Assembly: GCF_017745095.1 (NCBI RefSeq)
Contig: NZ_JAGHZZ010000002.1
Location: 1-64,000 of the forward strand
Origin: Sporocytophaga sp.
GTDB lineage: Bacteria > Bacteroidota > Bacteroidia > Cytophagales > Cytophagaceae
DNA: 64,000 nucleotides
Direction of reading: 5' to 3'
Shown: positions 24,983 through 35,435 of the stretch, one piece after another
How positions within the stretch are numbered: position 1 is the first letter of the stretch
Layout: the number at the start of each line of letters is the position of its first letter
Program-made: the position numbers and the translations under genes
Notes under the pieces: generated by a model
Told to the model about the DNA's origin: nothing
The model's database searches: none
What the model saw: only the letters and a program-made list of their open reading frames with translations

Positions 24983-26641
24983 GTGAAATCAAAGCAACTC
25001 CTAGTTCTACTTTTCTCACTCCTCAGTATGATTTTATTTTCCTGCAAGGGAAAAGTTAATTCTCAAAAAAAAGTACATTCCGTAAAACTTCCGGGTATTG
25101 AGAAAACAGATGAGAACCTTATAAATCTATATTTTCACAACCAACCTGAAGACAGCATTTGGAAGGAAGATGTACATGCTTTTTATAAGAAGAGAAATTA
25201 TAAACTTGCCTGGTCATATAAAGGAAAATTCATTCCACAGGCTAATTATGTCATCAATATGATCAAGCATATTGATGAAGAAGGATTCTCTATGGAATGT
25301 TTTCCTACCAATGATATTTGGCATCATTATATTCAGCTTTCCGACTATCAGAAGTCTATACAACCTGAACATATAAAGGCCAGAGAAGAATTTGACATTT
25401 TCCTTTCCATAACTTTTTTTAAATATGCACGGAAAATCTGGGCAGGTATCAACAATCCGGAAAAGTACGATTGGTTTATCTCCAAAAAAACAATAAACGA
25501 AAGAGAACTACTAAGCTCCGTTCTCAAAGCAGACCTGGACAGCAATTTTTCTGCATCCAAATTCCATCCATTGCACAAACAATATAATCTATTAAAGAAA
25601 ACACTTATTGAATACCGAAAAATAGCTCGTCAGGGAGGCTGGGGAAATATTGCCAAGAGCACTTATAACATTAAACCAGGTGATACTTCTGAAATTATAA
25701 AGCAACTGCGTTATCGACTTTCTTTTGAAAACAAAACATTAAAAGTAGATACAAGCTCATATTTTGATTCGACTTTGCTAAAAGCTCTAAAGAAATTTCA
25801 GTTCTGTCATGGTCTTGATACAACAGGAATTCTGGATCCTTTCACTACGGACGAACTGAATATTCCGGTTGAAAAAAGAATCTTACAAATCTCCGCAAAT
25901 ATGGAAAGATGGAGATGGCTTCCGGAAAAAGGCGGAGACCTTTATTTGGCCATTAATATTCCTGAGTATGCCTTACATGTATATGAAGATAATAAACATG
26001 TATGGCAAATGAATGTCATTGTAGGAAAGACGTTATCGCATACTCCAATATTTTCAAATGAAATTCAATTTCTCGTATTTAACCCTTCCTGGAACGTACC
26101 CAAAAGTATTGCGATTAAAGAATTACTTCCAATGCAAAAAAAGGATCCTGCTTATTTATCAAGCCATCATATGCAGATTTTCCTTGGAAATAAGCTGAAC
26201 AACCCTGTACATCCCGATAGCATCGTATGGCATTCGATCAACGAACAAAATTTCAATTTAACCTTCATACAAACACCTGGCCCTGAAAATCCATTAGGCA
26301 AAGTGAAATTTTTATTTCCTAATACCTTTGATGTTTACCTTCATGATACTCCCTCCAAATACCTTTTCACACAGAAAGAAAGAGGATTTAGCCATGGATG
26401 CATTCGTTTGGAGGAACCCATGAAGCTTGCTCAATACCTTTTAGAACAACAAGGCATGTGGAAAGAAAAAGAAATTAACAAACTGCTGGGAAAGGAAAAA
26501 GAGGTATTTATGAAACTCAAGAAAAAAGTACCTGTTTATATAGTATACTTCACCACCTGGATGGACGGTAAAGAAAATGTCCATTTTAGAAAGGATATTT
26601 ACGGTCTGGATAAGAAACTTATTGACGAACTGAACTTTTAA
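24983..26641 (+). CDS. L,D-transpeptidase lipoprotein, YcbB type (copy 2)
   Basis: A 552-residue paralogue of the preceding gene, with the same domain order. The start is GTG, giving MKSKQLLVLLFSLLSMILFSC with the lipid-attachment Cys at residue 21. The peptidoglycan-binding part has LRYRLSFENKTL...LKKFQFCHGLDTTG, and the YkuD site is SHGCIRLEEP with nucleophile Cys473. Strong conservation in the catalytic half (NMERWRWxPE, FNPSWNVP, NPLGKVKFLFPN) and weaker conservation in the N-terminal scaffold suggest tandem duplication followed by divergence of the substrate- or partner-binding part. Probably co-transcribed with copy 1. Confidence 0.92.
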   Translation: MKSKQLLVLLFSLLSMILFSCKGKVNSQKKVHSVKLPGIEKTDENLINLYFHNQPEDSIWKEDVHAFYKKRNYKLAWSYKGKFIPQANYVINMIKHIDEEGFSMECFPTNDIWHHYIQLSDYQKSIQPEHIKAREEFDIFLSITFFKYARKIWAGINNPEKYDWFISKKTINERELLSSVLKADLDSNFSASKFHPLHKQYNLLKKTLIEYRKIARQGGWGNIAKSTYNIKPGDTSEIIKQLRYRLSFENKTLKVDTSSYFDSTLLKALKKFQFCHGLDTTGILDPFTTDELNIPVEKRILQISANMERWRWLPEKGGDLYLAINIPEYALHVYEDNKHVWQMNVIVGKTLSHTPIFSNEIQFLVFNPSWNVPKSIAIKELLPMQKKDPAYLSSHHMQIFLGNKLNNPVHPDSIVWHSINEQNFNLTFIQTPGPENPLGKVKFLFPNTFDVYLHDTPSKYLFTQKERGFSHGCIRLEEPMKLAQYLLEQQGMWKEKEINKLLGKEKEVFMKLKKKVPVYIVYFTTWMDGKENVHFRKDIYGLDKKLIDELNF

Positions 26642-26702
26642 TCCTGATTTTTAGGTTAATAAATATTAAATCTGCCAAACTGTCAGTTTGAAATAAATTT
26701 CT

Positions 26703-26710
26703 TATCTTTG
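26703..26710 (+). promoter_or_regulatory. Bacteroidota -7 promoter element for miaB
   Basis: TATCTTTG matches the Bacteroidetes primary sigma factor -7 consensus TAnnTTTG exactly and ends 17 bases before the miaB ATG, which implies a very short leader. A TTTG at 26687-26690 is closer than the usual -33 spacing, so the -33 element is uncertain. Confidence 0.5.
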
Positions 26711-26727
26711 CAAAAATAAATTATTAA

Positions 26728-28182
26728 ATGGAAGACAGGATCAATCATAAGGAATCAATGACAGCAGAGGAAAAAGCCGCCTGTGACTTACCTAGAATTA
26801 GTACTGAACAAAATACTGGTAACAAGAGAAAATTATATATAGAAAGCTACGGTTGTCAGATGAATTTTTCTGACAGTGAAATCGTGACTTCTATTATGCA
26901 TAAGAACGGTTTTGATACAACCAACAGCATGGAACTTGCTGATGTGATTTTTATCAATACCTGTTCTATTAGGGAAAATGCCGAGCAAAAGGTAAGAAAC
27001 CGTCTTGCCCAGTTTAACGCTTTGAAAAAAAGAAAGCGATCACTCACCATCGGTGTTTTAGGGTGCATGGCAGAAAGGTTAAAATCCAAATTTCTGGAAG
27101 AAGAGAAAATTGTTGACCTCGTTATAGGGCCAGATGCTTACAGAGACCTGCCTAATTTAATGGCAGAAGCAGATGAAGGAAATAAAGCCGTTAATGTCTT
27201 TTTATCCAAAGAAGAGACTTATGCTGATATCAGTCCGGTAAGGTTAAATTCAAATGGAGTCAGTGCATTCGTATCCATTATGCGAGGCTGTGACAACATG
27301 TGTTCATTTTGTGTTGTTCCTTTTACGAGAGGCCGCGAGCGCAGCAGAGACCCTCAGTCTATACTAAAAGAAACCCGAGAACTTGTAGAACAAGGCTATA
27401 AAGAAGTAACTCTTCTTGGCCAAAATGTTGATTCCTATAAGTGGCAATCAGAAGACGGAAGCGAAAAAGTAAACTTCGCTCAGTTACTTGAAAAAGTAGC
27501 GCTTGTCACTCCAGATCTGAGAGTAAGGTTCTCAACTTCACATCCAAAAGACATTACAGATGAAGTACTTTACACAATCAAAAAGTATGAGAACATCTGT
27601 AACTACATACACCTTCCTGTTCAAAGCGGCAACAGCAGAATACTGGACTTGATGAACCGTACTTATACCAGAGAGTGGTACCTAGACAGAGTAAAGGCTA
27701 TAAGAAATATTATCGGTGAAGACTGTGGTATATCGTCAGATATGATCACTGGATTCTGCACCGAAACAGAAGAAGAGCATCAGGAAACGTTATCTCTTAT
27801 GGAAGAGGCAAAGTTTCATTTTGCATATATGTTTGCCTACTCTGAAAGACCTGGAACCCTTGCTCAGAAAAAGTATGCTGACGATATTCCAGAAGAAACC
27901 AAAATGAGACGACTTACTGAGGTAATCAACCTACAGCAAGAGCATTCTTTATATAGAAATAAGGAAGCGTTGGGGAAAGTACACAAAGTACTTGTTGAAG
28001 GAGAATCTAAAAAGTCAGATCTGGAATATAAAGGTAGAAACTCTGAAAACACAGTGGTAGTATTTCCTAAAGGAGATAGCAAAATTGGTGATTATGTGAA
28101 TGTACTTGTGACAGACTGTTCGCTTGCCACTCTTTTTGGAGAGATTATTGAAATAATTCCTTCTTCAACAAAAATCAGTTAA
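26728..28182 (+). CDS. miaB: tRNA (N6-isopentenyl adenosine(37)-C2)-methylthiotransferase
   Basis: A 484-residue radical-SAM methylthiotransferase that adds the methylthio group to i6A37 of tRNAs reading UNN codons. The N-terminal UPF0004 domain supplies three cluster cysteines ([27 protein letters not shown]). The radical SAM core carries [22 protein letters not shown] with the CxxxCxxC cluster, and a TRAM domain ends the protein (about 415-480). An N-terminal extension of roughly 35 residues precedes [11 protein letters not shown]. It heads a conserved Bacteroidota gene series with the sigma-54 activator following after 21 bases. Confidence 0.96.
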   Translation: MEDRINHKESMTAEEKAACDLPRISTEQNTGNKRKLYIESYGCQMNFSDSEIVTSIMHKNGFDTTNSMELADVIFINTCSIRENAEQKVRNRLAQFNALKKRKRSLTIGVLGCMAERLKSKFLEEEKIVDLVIGPDAYRDLPNLMAEADEGNKAVNVFLSKEETYADISPVRLNSNGVSAFVSIMRGCDNMCSFCVVPFTRGRERSRDPQSILKETRELVEQGYKEVTLLGQNVDSYKWQSEDGSEKVNFAQLLEKVALVTPDLRVRFSTSHPKDITDEVLYTIKKYENICNYIHLPVQSGNSRILDLMNRTYTREWYLDRVKAIRNIIGEDCGISSDMITGFCTETEEEHQETLSLMEEAKFHFAYMFAYSERPGTLAQKKYADDIPEETKMRRLTEVINLQQEHSLYRNKEALGKVHKVLVEGESKKSDLEYKGRNSENTVVVFPKGDSKIGDYVNVLVTDCSLATLFGEIIEIIPSSTKIS

Positions 28183-28203
28183 TTAAAATCGAAGGGAGAA
28201 TCC

Positions 28204-29475
28204 GTGAATCTGAATGAAGAAATACAAAGCGTAAAGCAAAGATTTGGGATTATTGGCAATGCTCCTGTTTTAAATCATGCAATACAGGTCGCTATTCAGG
28301 TAGCACCGACTGATATGACAGTTTTGATTACCGGAGAAAGTGGTAGCGGAAAAGAATCCTTTTCCAAAATAATACATTCCCTAAGCTCTCGTAAACATGG
28401 GCAATTTATTGCCATTAACTGTGGTGCAATTCCAGAAGGTACTATAGACTCTGAACTATTTGGTCATGAGAAAGGATCGTTTACAGGAGCCCATGAAGCC
28501 CGAAAAGGATATTTTGAAGTAACTAACGGAGGTACTATTTTTCTTGACGAAATAGGTGAAATGCCGGTAGGAACGCAGGCCAGACTCTTAAGGGTACTTG
28601 AAAATGGTGAATTTATAAAGGTAGGTTCTTCCAAAGTTCAGAAGACAAATGTAAGAGTTGTAGCCGCAACCAACGTAGACCTATATCAGGCAGTGGAAAA
28701 AGGGAAGTTTCGTGAAGACCTGTATTACAGATTAAATACAGTGCCCATTTTCGTGCCTCCACTGAGAGATCGTGAAGGCGACAAAGAATTACTTTTTAGA
28801 AAATTCGCTGCCGATTTTGCCGATAAATACAAAGTACAGCCGATTAGGCTCAATGACGAAGCAAAGGTTGCCCTTAACAACTTTAGATTTCCGGGGAATA
28901 TTCGTCAGCTTAAAAATATTGTTGAGCAAGTCTCTGTTCTGGAAACCAATAGAGATATCACTAAAGAGACTTTATTAAAATATCTTCCTGAGCCTCACAG
29001 TGGCATTCCAGCGGTATATAATAAAGATAAGAACAAAACCGACGATTTTTCAGAAAGAGATATTCTCTATAAAATTCTTTTTGATATGAAGAAAGACATG
29101 ACGGAGTTAAAAAAACTCGTTTTTGACCTTCTTCAAAATGAAAATTATGGCTCACAGATGATCAAAGATCATCCTGACTTGTTTACAGGAATCACAGAAG
29201 AGATATATCCCAGAGAACAACGTCCGGCTAAGTTTTTGCTTCCTCCTCCTCCCGAAGAGCATATACACGAACATGCACCTATTGAAATAGAAAAAATAGA
29301 GGATGCAATTCAGGAATCGGAAGAAGAATCTCTTTCTCTTGAAGACAAGGAAAAAGAGATGATTTTAAAGGCTCTAAAAAGAAATCACAATAAAAGAAAA
29401 AATGCTGCACGTGACCTTGGCATTTCCGAACGAACATTGTACAGGAAATTAAAGCAGTACGAAATCGAAGAATAA
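28204..29475 (+). CDS. sigma-54-dependent transcriptional activator without receiver domain
   Basis: A 423-residue enhancer-binding protein that remodels RNA polymerase-sigma-54. The AAA+ domain starts almost at the N-terminus: Walker A GESGSGKE (about 41-48), the sigma-54 contact loop as GSFTGA instead of the usual GAFTGA (about 96-101), Walker [13 protein letters not shown], and R-finger region [10 protein letters not shown] variable, acidic linker (about 260-375) leads to a Fis-type [22 protein letters not shown]. There is no REC, GAF or PAS domain, so activity must be controlled by expression, by the linker or by a partner. Start is GTG with GGGAG upstream. It lies between miaB and lptE, and a sigma-54 promoter precedes groES 4.4 kb downstream. 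Confidence 0.92.
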   Translation: MNLNEEIQSVKQRFGIIGNAPVLNHAIQVAIQVAPTDMTVLITGESGSGKESFSKIIHSLSSRKHGQFIAINCGAIPEGTIDSELFGHEKGSFTGAHEARKGYFEVTNGGTIFLDEIGEMPVGTQARLLRVLENGEFIKVGSSKVQKTNVRVVAATNVDLYQAVEKGKFREDLYYRLNTVPIFVPPLRDREGDKELLFRKFAADFADKYKVQPIRLNDEAKVALNNFRFPGNIRQLKNIVEQVSVLETNRDITKETLLKYLPEPHSGIPAVYNKDKNKTDDFSERDILYKILFDMKKDMTELKKLVFDLLQNENYGSQMIKDHPDLFTGITEEIYPREQRPAKFLLPPPPEEHIHEHAPIEIEKIEDAIQESEEESLSLEDKEKEMILKALKRNHNKRKNAARDLGISERTLYRKLKQYEIEE

Positions 29476-29510
29476 TTTTGATTTAATAAAAGAATTTTGA
29501 ATATAGTATC

Positions 29511-30056
29511 ATGAATAAATTTATCCCTGCCAGAAACCTGTTTAAATTAAGCATCAATGCACTTATTCTGGTATTTATTCTTTCTTTCCTTACAGGTTGT
29601 GGCGTATATTCCTTTACTGACGGAAGAATTCCTCCGGAAGTAAAAAATATTTCTATTCTGAATTTTCCAAATGACGCAGGTAACGGTCCTCCTACTCTTT
29701 CTCAGAATTTCACTGAAAAACTAAGAAGCTACTACCAGCAAAACTCTAACCTTGTTTTAGTAAAAAGTAATGGAGACTGGCAACTTGAAGGACGAATAGT
29801 TGGTTATAACATTACCAATGCTGGAATTCAGGCTAATGAAATTGCCGGTATCAACAGATTGGTCATCAAGATCGAAGTAAAATTTATTAATACACTGGAT
29901 GAAAAGGCAAGCTTTACCAATGTATTCACCAGCCCGCCTACAAGCGGTGACTTTCCTGCCAATCAGTCATTGTCACAAGTTGAAGGAACATTGGTAAACA
30001 AGATGCTGGACCAGATGGTATTGGATATCTTCAGCAAAACAACTTCCAACTGGTAA
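29511..30056 (+). CDS. lptE: LPS-assembly lipoprotein LptE
   Basis: A 181-residue outer-membrane lipoprotein with lipobox FLTGC followed by GVYSFTDG, the typical LptE start in Bacteroidota. LptE plugs the LptD barrel that inserts lipopolysaccharide in the outer leaflet. The beta-strand/helix pattern (VKNISILNFPNDAG, LSQNFTEKLRSYYQQ, WQLEGRIVGYNIT) matches the family. It lies 35 bases after the sigma-54 activator and 21 bases before the next gene, so probably in the same transcript. Confidence 0.88.
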   Translation: MNKFIPARNLFKLSINALILVFILSFLTGCGVYSFTDGRIPPEVKNISILNFPNDAGNGPPTLSQNFTEKLRSYYQQNSNLVLVKSNGDWQLEGRIVGYNITNAGIQANEIAGINRLVIKIEVKFINTLDEKASFTNVFTSPPTSGDFPANQSLSQVEGTLVNKMLDQMVLDIFSKTTSNW

Positions 30057-30077
30057 AATTTTAAACACCAGATAATA

Positions 30078-31304
30078 TTGAATAAGCAACGTTTCATAGA
30101 TTTAATCACAAACTCCACGGAAGTTTCTTCTACAGATCTCAAAGATCTTGAAGAAGTCGTGAAGATTTTTCCTTACTGCCAGGCAGCACATATCCTGTTT
30201 GCCAAGGCTTCCTATGAAACAGACAATATGCTTGCTGAAAAAAGAATCCGAAAAGCAGCGGCCTATTCTTTTGACAGGAAAAATCTAAAAAAGATTATTC
30301 ACCATTCTAAGTATTCTTTTAAATCAGAGAATAAATCATTTAATCCTATAGTGCAGGCTCCTGCACCGGAAAATCTTCTTGAAGAAAAAGTACTCATTGA
30401 AGAAATTGAAGAAGAAAACATTGCCATTAGTGAAACAGCAAATGAAACTTCCAGCATTGCTGAAGAGGAAAAAGCCGAACTGATTTCTGAACCACCTAGT
30501 AATGACAAAGCGATAGTTGAGGATGAAAAAGAAAGTCCTCCTCAAATAAAAAAAGCTGCTCCGGTTGAAACTGAAAAATATTCCCCTCCTACAGGGCAGG
30601 TTATAACGAATTCAAAAGAATTCTTCGAAGACCTTCAGAAAAACCTGCAAGATCTCAGAAAACTGAAAGAAGAAGCTGCCAGAGATAATTCTATCAATAC
30701 AGAGTCCAAAGAAGAAAAACCTACTTCTGGTCCTCTTCCAACCGTCCAACCAGCGGTAATGCCTGAAAAAAAATATGCTTTTCCTGAAGACAAAATATTA
30801 GAAGAACTTTCTCAGAAAGAAGCATTTAAAGGCAAAAACAAAATCAATATCGAGAAATTCCCTTGGGAAAAAGTTGAAATCTTTTTAAAGAAAGAAGAAG
30901 AGAAAAACGCTTTTCTTGAGAAAAAAATCATCGAAAAAAATATTGATAATGAGGAAATCAGTAATAATGATGCAGATTTGCACATTCAATACCTTGAATT
31001 CCTTGATAGAGGTAGAAAACAGCTTGATAAAAAGCAAGTTGAAAATATCATAGACAAATTTATAAAAGAGGATCCGACAATTCCTCCATTAAATCCAAGA
31101 ACTATTGCTGAGGAACAAGAAGACCTATCTGCAAAATCTGGCGTAGAATCCAAAGGATTGATATCTGAAAATTTTGCTAAAATTTTGATAAAACAAGGTA
31201 AAATTCAGAAAGCCATTGATATTTACACACAATTAAGTTTGAAAAATCCTGAAAAAAGTACTTACTTTGCAGGCCTTATTAATGAATTAAAAAACGAAAA
31301 ATAA
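30078..31304 (+). CDS. acidic TPR-like protein between lptE and secG
   Basis: A 408-residue soluble protein. The N-terminal 70 residues are helical (FIDLITNSTEVSSTDLKDLE..FPYCQAAHILFAKASYE). A long, charged Glu/Lys-rich low-complexity middle follows (about 90-330), and the last 40 residues look like a tetratricopeptide unit (FAKILIKQGKIQKAIDIYTQ). The start is TTG (MNKQRFIDL); no ATG lies nearby in frame. Position in the lptE-secG interval is one I associate with Bacteroidota, but I know of no assigned function. Confidence 0.75.
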   Translation: MNKQRFIDLITNSTEVSSTDLKDLEEVVKIFPYCQAAHILFAKASYETDNMLAEKRIRKAAAYSFDRKNLKKIIHHSKYSFKSENKSFNPIVQAPAPENLLEEKVLIEEIEEENIAISETANETSSIAEEEKAELISEPPSNDKAIVEDEKESPPQIKKAAPVETEKYSPPTGQVITNSKEFFEDLQKNLQDLRKLKEEAARDNSINTESKEEKPTSGPLPTVQPAVMPEKKYAFPEDKILEELSQKEAFKGKNKINIEKFPWEKVEIFLKKEEEKNAFLEKKIIEKNIDNEEISNNDADLHIQYLEFLDRGRKQLDKKQVENIIDKFIKEDPTIPPLNPRTIAEEQEDLSAKSGVESKGLISENFAKILIKQGKIQKAIDIYTQLSLKNPEKSTYFAGLINELKNEK

Positions 31305-31310
31305 TTTATA

Positions 31311-31667
31311 ATGGAAATTTTAGTCACGGTTTTAATATTTATTGCCTGTTTTTTCCTTGTTGTTCTGGTACTTGCGCAAAATTCTAAAGGTGGTGGTCTT
31401 TCCGGAAACTTTGCAGGTGGTTCTACTCAATTCATGGGTGTGAAAAAAACCGGTGATTTACTTGAAAAATTAACTTGGGGATTTGCAATAGCACTAGTTG
31501 TTCTTTGCCTTGGCATTAATCTTCTTTACAAAAACAATGTTGAAGATAATGATGGAGGTATAAACAGTGTGAATGTTGAAAGAGCTCAGGAAGGAAATAA
31601 ACTGATGCCTAAAGCTCCGGGAGAAGGTCAGGAAAAAGCTCCTGCTAAAAATGATACAGCTAAATAA
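31311..31667 (+). CDS. secG: preprotein translocase subunit SecG
   Basis: A 118-residue membrane protein with two hydrophobic helices (about 2-22 and 55-76) joined by the conserved loop LAQNSKGGGLSGNFAGGSTQFMGVKKT, which marks SecG of SecYEG. A charged, low-complexity cytosolic tail follows (about 85-118). It starts six bases after the upstream gene and is followed by a strong terminator. Confidence 0.95.
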   Translation: MEILVTVLIFIACFFLVVLVLAQNSKGGGLSGNFAGGSTQFMGVKKTGDLLEKLTWGFAIALVVLCLGINLLYKNNVEDNDGGINSVNVERAQEGNKLMPKAPGEGQEKAPAKNDTAK

Positions 31668-31687
31668 TGCTATTGTAAAAAGAATAA

Positions 31688-31722
31688 AAAAAACGCCTCT
31701 AAATCAGAGGCGTTTTTTTTTA
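31688..31722. terminator. bidirectional rho-independent terminator
   Basis: AACGCCTCT pairs with AGAGGCGTT around AAATC; the T-run to the right and A-run to the left let it serve both secG and the convergent minus-strand gene. Confidence 0.93.
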
Positions 31723-31750
31723 TCTCTACCATAATAGTTCTTACTTTAAT

Positions 31751-32470
31751 TTATTGAGCTTCGGAATAAAGCTTTTTTACTAGCAATCTTTTGGTTATCG
31801 GCATTACAGTTTCTTCAAAAGGATAGTTTATTTTTGAATTCACTAGAAAGGTAGCGGGGTTGGGTAACTTTTTATACTTTTTAATCAACTCCAATTTTAT
31901 ATTTTCAAAAGTATTCCCAATAGTCTTACTTATACTTTCGACAAAGTGTGTATGAATTCCTCTGTATTTAGCTTCTGCTGTTTGAAATAACGTCACCTGA
32001 TACTCATAAACCTGCGTTTCACTTCTGTTATTTGTATGAAATAAAAGGTATCCAGCATCCAAATTAAGAGGAGACAATCCTATCGGACTTATTGACAGCT
32101 TGTCTTCAATCTCTTCATAAATCTCCTTTCCTTCCACCAACTGATCTTTAAGTTTAGGTATTGCGAACAAAACAATTTCCTCAAGTTCCCTCATAATCTT
32201 GTCGTCATTGACTAATTCCTCATAGATGACTTCTAGCTTTTCGAAATCAGCACTAGAAATTTGTTTAGGAAAATGTTCCTTCAGAAGCTGTTTATTTTCC
32301 TTTAAACGCAAAAGATTCTGATAGTGAAAAAGTAGATCGGAAAGGAATGGATAAAGTTTTTTTTCATTAAAGCTTCCCTTTACATCGTGAAGGTAAGCGA
32401 GGAGCATATATTTTTTATACTCAAAATCTATAAGTCCTTCTGTCAGCCAGTTTTTATTTAACTCTTTCAT
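31751..32470 (-). CDS. conserved Bacteroidota protein, unknown
   Basis: A 239-residue soluble protein without signal peptide or membrane segment. The N-terminal half is helical and charged (LLAYLHDVKGSFNEKKLYPFLSDL). The C-terminal half has a beta-rich stretch (AGYLLFHTNNRSETQVYEYQVTLFQ...YRGIHTHFVES) and ends in PITKRLLVKKLYSEA. I have seen similar proteins beside chaperonin genes in Bacteroidota, but know no function. It is convergent with secG and divergent from groES, so it may share the groES upstream region. Confidence 0.7.
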   Translation of the reverse strand: MKELNKNWLTEGLIDFEYKKYMLLAYLHDVKGSFNEKKLYPFLSDLLFHYQNLLRLKENKQLLKEHFPKQISSADFEKLEVIYEELVNDDKIMRELEEIVLFAIPKLKDQLVEGKEIYEEIEDKLSISPIGLSPLNLDAGYLLFHTNNRSETQVYEYQVTLFQTAEAKYRGIHTHFVESISKTIGNTFENIKLELIKKYKKLPNPATFLVNSKINYPFEETVMPITKRLLVKKLYSEAQ

Positions 32471-32646
32471 AATCCCAAAAAAGTTATACTAGATATACGA
32501 TTTCAATGCCATTTTGTTAGCTCTCACATAATTTATCCAATTCTCCTCAAAAAACCAAATGAAAAAATGACAGGTTTTAAAACAAAAAAGGCAGATCTTG
32601 GTTTAGTTGCCTCACCGTTCACTGACAAATCTTCAGCTTTTTACCT

Positions 32647-32663
32647 CTGGCACAGGAAATGCA
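32647..32663 (+). promoter_or_regulatory. sigma-54 (-24/-12) promoter upstream of groES
   Basis: CTGGCACAGGAAATGCA matches the sigma-54 consensus YTGGCACGNNNNTTGCW at all the key positions, with the invariant GG (32649-32650) and GC (32661-32662) separated by exactly ten bases. Transcription would begin near 32674, giving a 5' leader of about 50 bases before the groES ATG. A palindrome GTTTTAAAAC about 70 bases upstream could be an activator site. No CIRCE element is seen. Confidence 0.75.
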
Positions 32664-32725
32664 GAACTGGCAGTATCCAAGAATTAAATAACTTTTAAAC
32701 GTATAAAATTAAACGCTTTAACAAA

Positions 32726-33007
32726 ATGAGTAACAACGTAAATATCAGACCACTAGCAGACAGAGTTTTGATTCAACCTGCTCCTGCTGAAGAAAGAACC
32801 GCTTCTGGTATCATTATTCCTGATACAGCTAAAGAAAAACCTCAAAGAGGATCTGTTGTTGCAATTGGAACAGGGAAAAAAGATGAGCCTCTGACTGTAA
32901 AAGTAGGCGATACTGTTCTTTACGGTAAATATTCAGGCACTGAGATCACCATTGATGGAAAAGAGTATCTTATGATGCGCGAAGCAGATATTTTCGCAGT
33001 TCTTTAA
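32726..33007 (+). CDS. groES: co-chaperonin GroES
   Basis: A 93-residue Gro[22 protein letters not shown] at the start, the mobile loop that contacts GroEL around [18 protein letters not shown], and the C-terminal [15 protein letters not shown]. It caps the GroEL cavity. It is 56 bases upstream of groEL in one operon, and a sigma-54-type promoter precedes it instead of the HrcA/CIRCE control common elsewhere. Confidence 0.98.
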   Translation: MSNNVNIRPLADRVLIQPAPAEERTASGIIIPDTAKEKPQRGSVVAIGTGKKDEPLTVKVGDTVLYGKYSGTEITIDGKEYLMMREADIFAVL

Positions 33008-33015
33008 TCACTTAA

Positions 33016-34698
<1,683 letters not shown>

Positions 34699-34727
34699 TA
34701 GCCTGTTTTACAAAACAATAACAAAAA

Positions 34728-34765
34728 TACCTCTGTTAAATTAACAGAGGTATTTTTTTGTTATT
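34728..34765 (+). terminator. rho-independent terminator after groEL
   Basis: AAATACCTCTGTTAA and TTAACAGAGGTATTT form a long, nearly perfect stem followed by a T-run. Confidence 0.92.
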
Positions 34766-34806
34766 TACAAAAGGATTAAATTTACAATGTTAAACCTTTT
34801 AAGTTT

Positions 34807-35181
34807 ATGGTTCATCAAAATGTGACGATGAATTGGGTTTACGAACACTTCCTTGCTTATTTGCATTTAAGCATTGCGGACTGTGATTGTATCGTATCCC
34901 AAAAAGAGCTGAGCAATCTTTCATGTTTCACTCTTCTTAAAAATCTAAGCCCTGAAAGAGGCTTAAAGCTTGTAAAAGAGGTCTATATAGAATTTCTTTC
35001 TCACACGGAAGAAGAAAAGAGGGCTTATATCAGGGAGAATGTCTCCAAATTTCTCCGCACAGATTCCATTAAAAACAGAGTAATAGTCGATTTAGAAGAC
35101 GCTGTCGTTCAAAAAGATGAGGAAAGTGAAGAATATATCATGTTTAGATATATCAGAAAAGTGATCAATAATTGTAAATAG
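34807..35181 (+). CDS. small TerB-like helical protein
   Basis: A 124-residue all-helical protein. The segment FLAYLHLSIADCDCIVSQKELSNL has the spacing of the TerB-like motif (aromatic/hydrophobic helix, 'iAkaDg.is..E'), which binds metal or contacts partners in TerB proteins. The rest (KLVKEVYIEFLSHTEEEKRAYI) continues the helical bundle. The similarity is weak and the function unknown. A second in-frame ATG at 34828 (MNWVYEHF) may be the true start. A terminator follows 29 bases after the stop. Confidence 0.6.
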   Translation: MVHQNVTMNWVYEHFLAYLHLSIADCDCIVSQKELSNLSCFTLLKNLSPERGLKLVKEVYIEFLSHTEEEKRAYIRENVSKFLRTDSIKNRVIVDLEDAVVQKDEESEEYIMFRYIRKVINNCK

Positions 35182-35210
35182 CCAATCTCCCCTTTCCAAT
35201 TTACACCTCT

Positions 35211-35240
35211 CATACTTTTCAGGGGAAAAGTATGCTTTTA
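35211..35240 (+). terminator. rho-independent terminator
   Basis: CATACTTTTC pairs perfectly with GAAAAGTATG around AGGG, followed by CTTTTA. It lies 29 bases after the TerB-like gene. Confidence 0.78.
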
Positions 35241-35243
35241 TAA

Positions 35244-35345
35244 TTAAAGCGACCTGATACTTAACAGTATTGCTGCAGTGATAACCATTATTAGAGTCAG
35301 CAGGTCAAAATCCGGTAAATTTGATTTTAAGAAATTAAAGTTCAT
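35244..35345 (-). CDS. 33-residue putative single-pass membrane microprotein
   Basis: ATG at 35345 opens a 33-codon frame: a polar N-terminus (MNFNFLKSNLPDFD), then a hydrophobic helix LLTLIMVITAAILLSI, then RSL and TAA. The polar head, one membrane span and short basic tail resemble small regulatory subunits such as KdpF-like peptides, but no partner gene is adjacent. The frame is short enough to be chance; the well-formed hydrophobic segment is the only support. Confidence 0.35.
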   Translation of the reverse strand: MNFNFLKSNLPDFDLLTLIMVITAAILLSIRSL

Positions 35346-35435
35346 TTCTTTTCTACTTTGTTTTTTACAACACAAAGGTAGAATGCTAATGTAAACTTAT
35401 TGTAAGCCTAAAATTAAAAAATCCTTTTTCCCAAC

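Noticed and set aside
32500-32725. CIRCE element before groES
   Set aside because: I looked for TTAGCACTC-N9-GAGTGCTAA; only a TTAGCTCTC half-match near 32518 exists, with no paired half.
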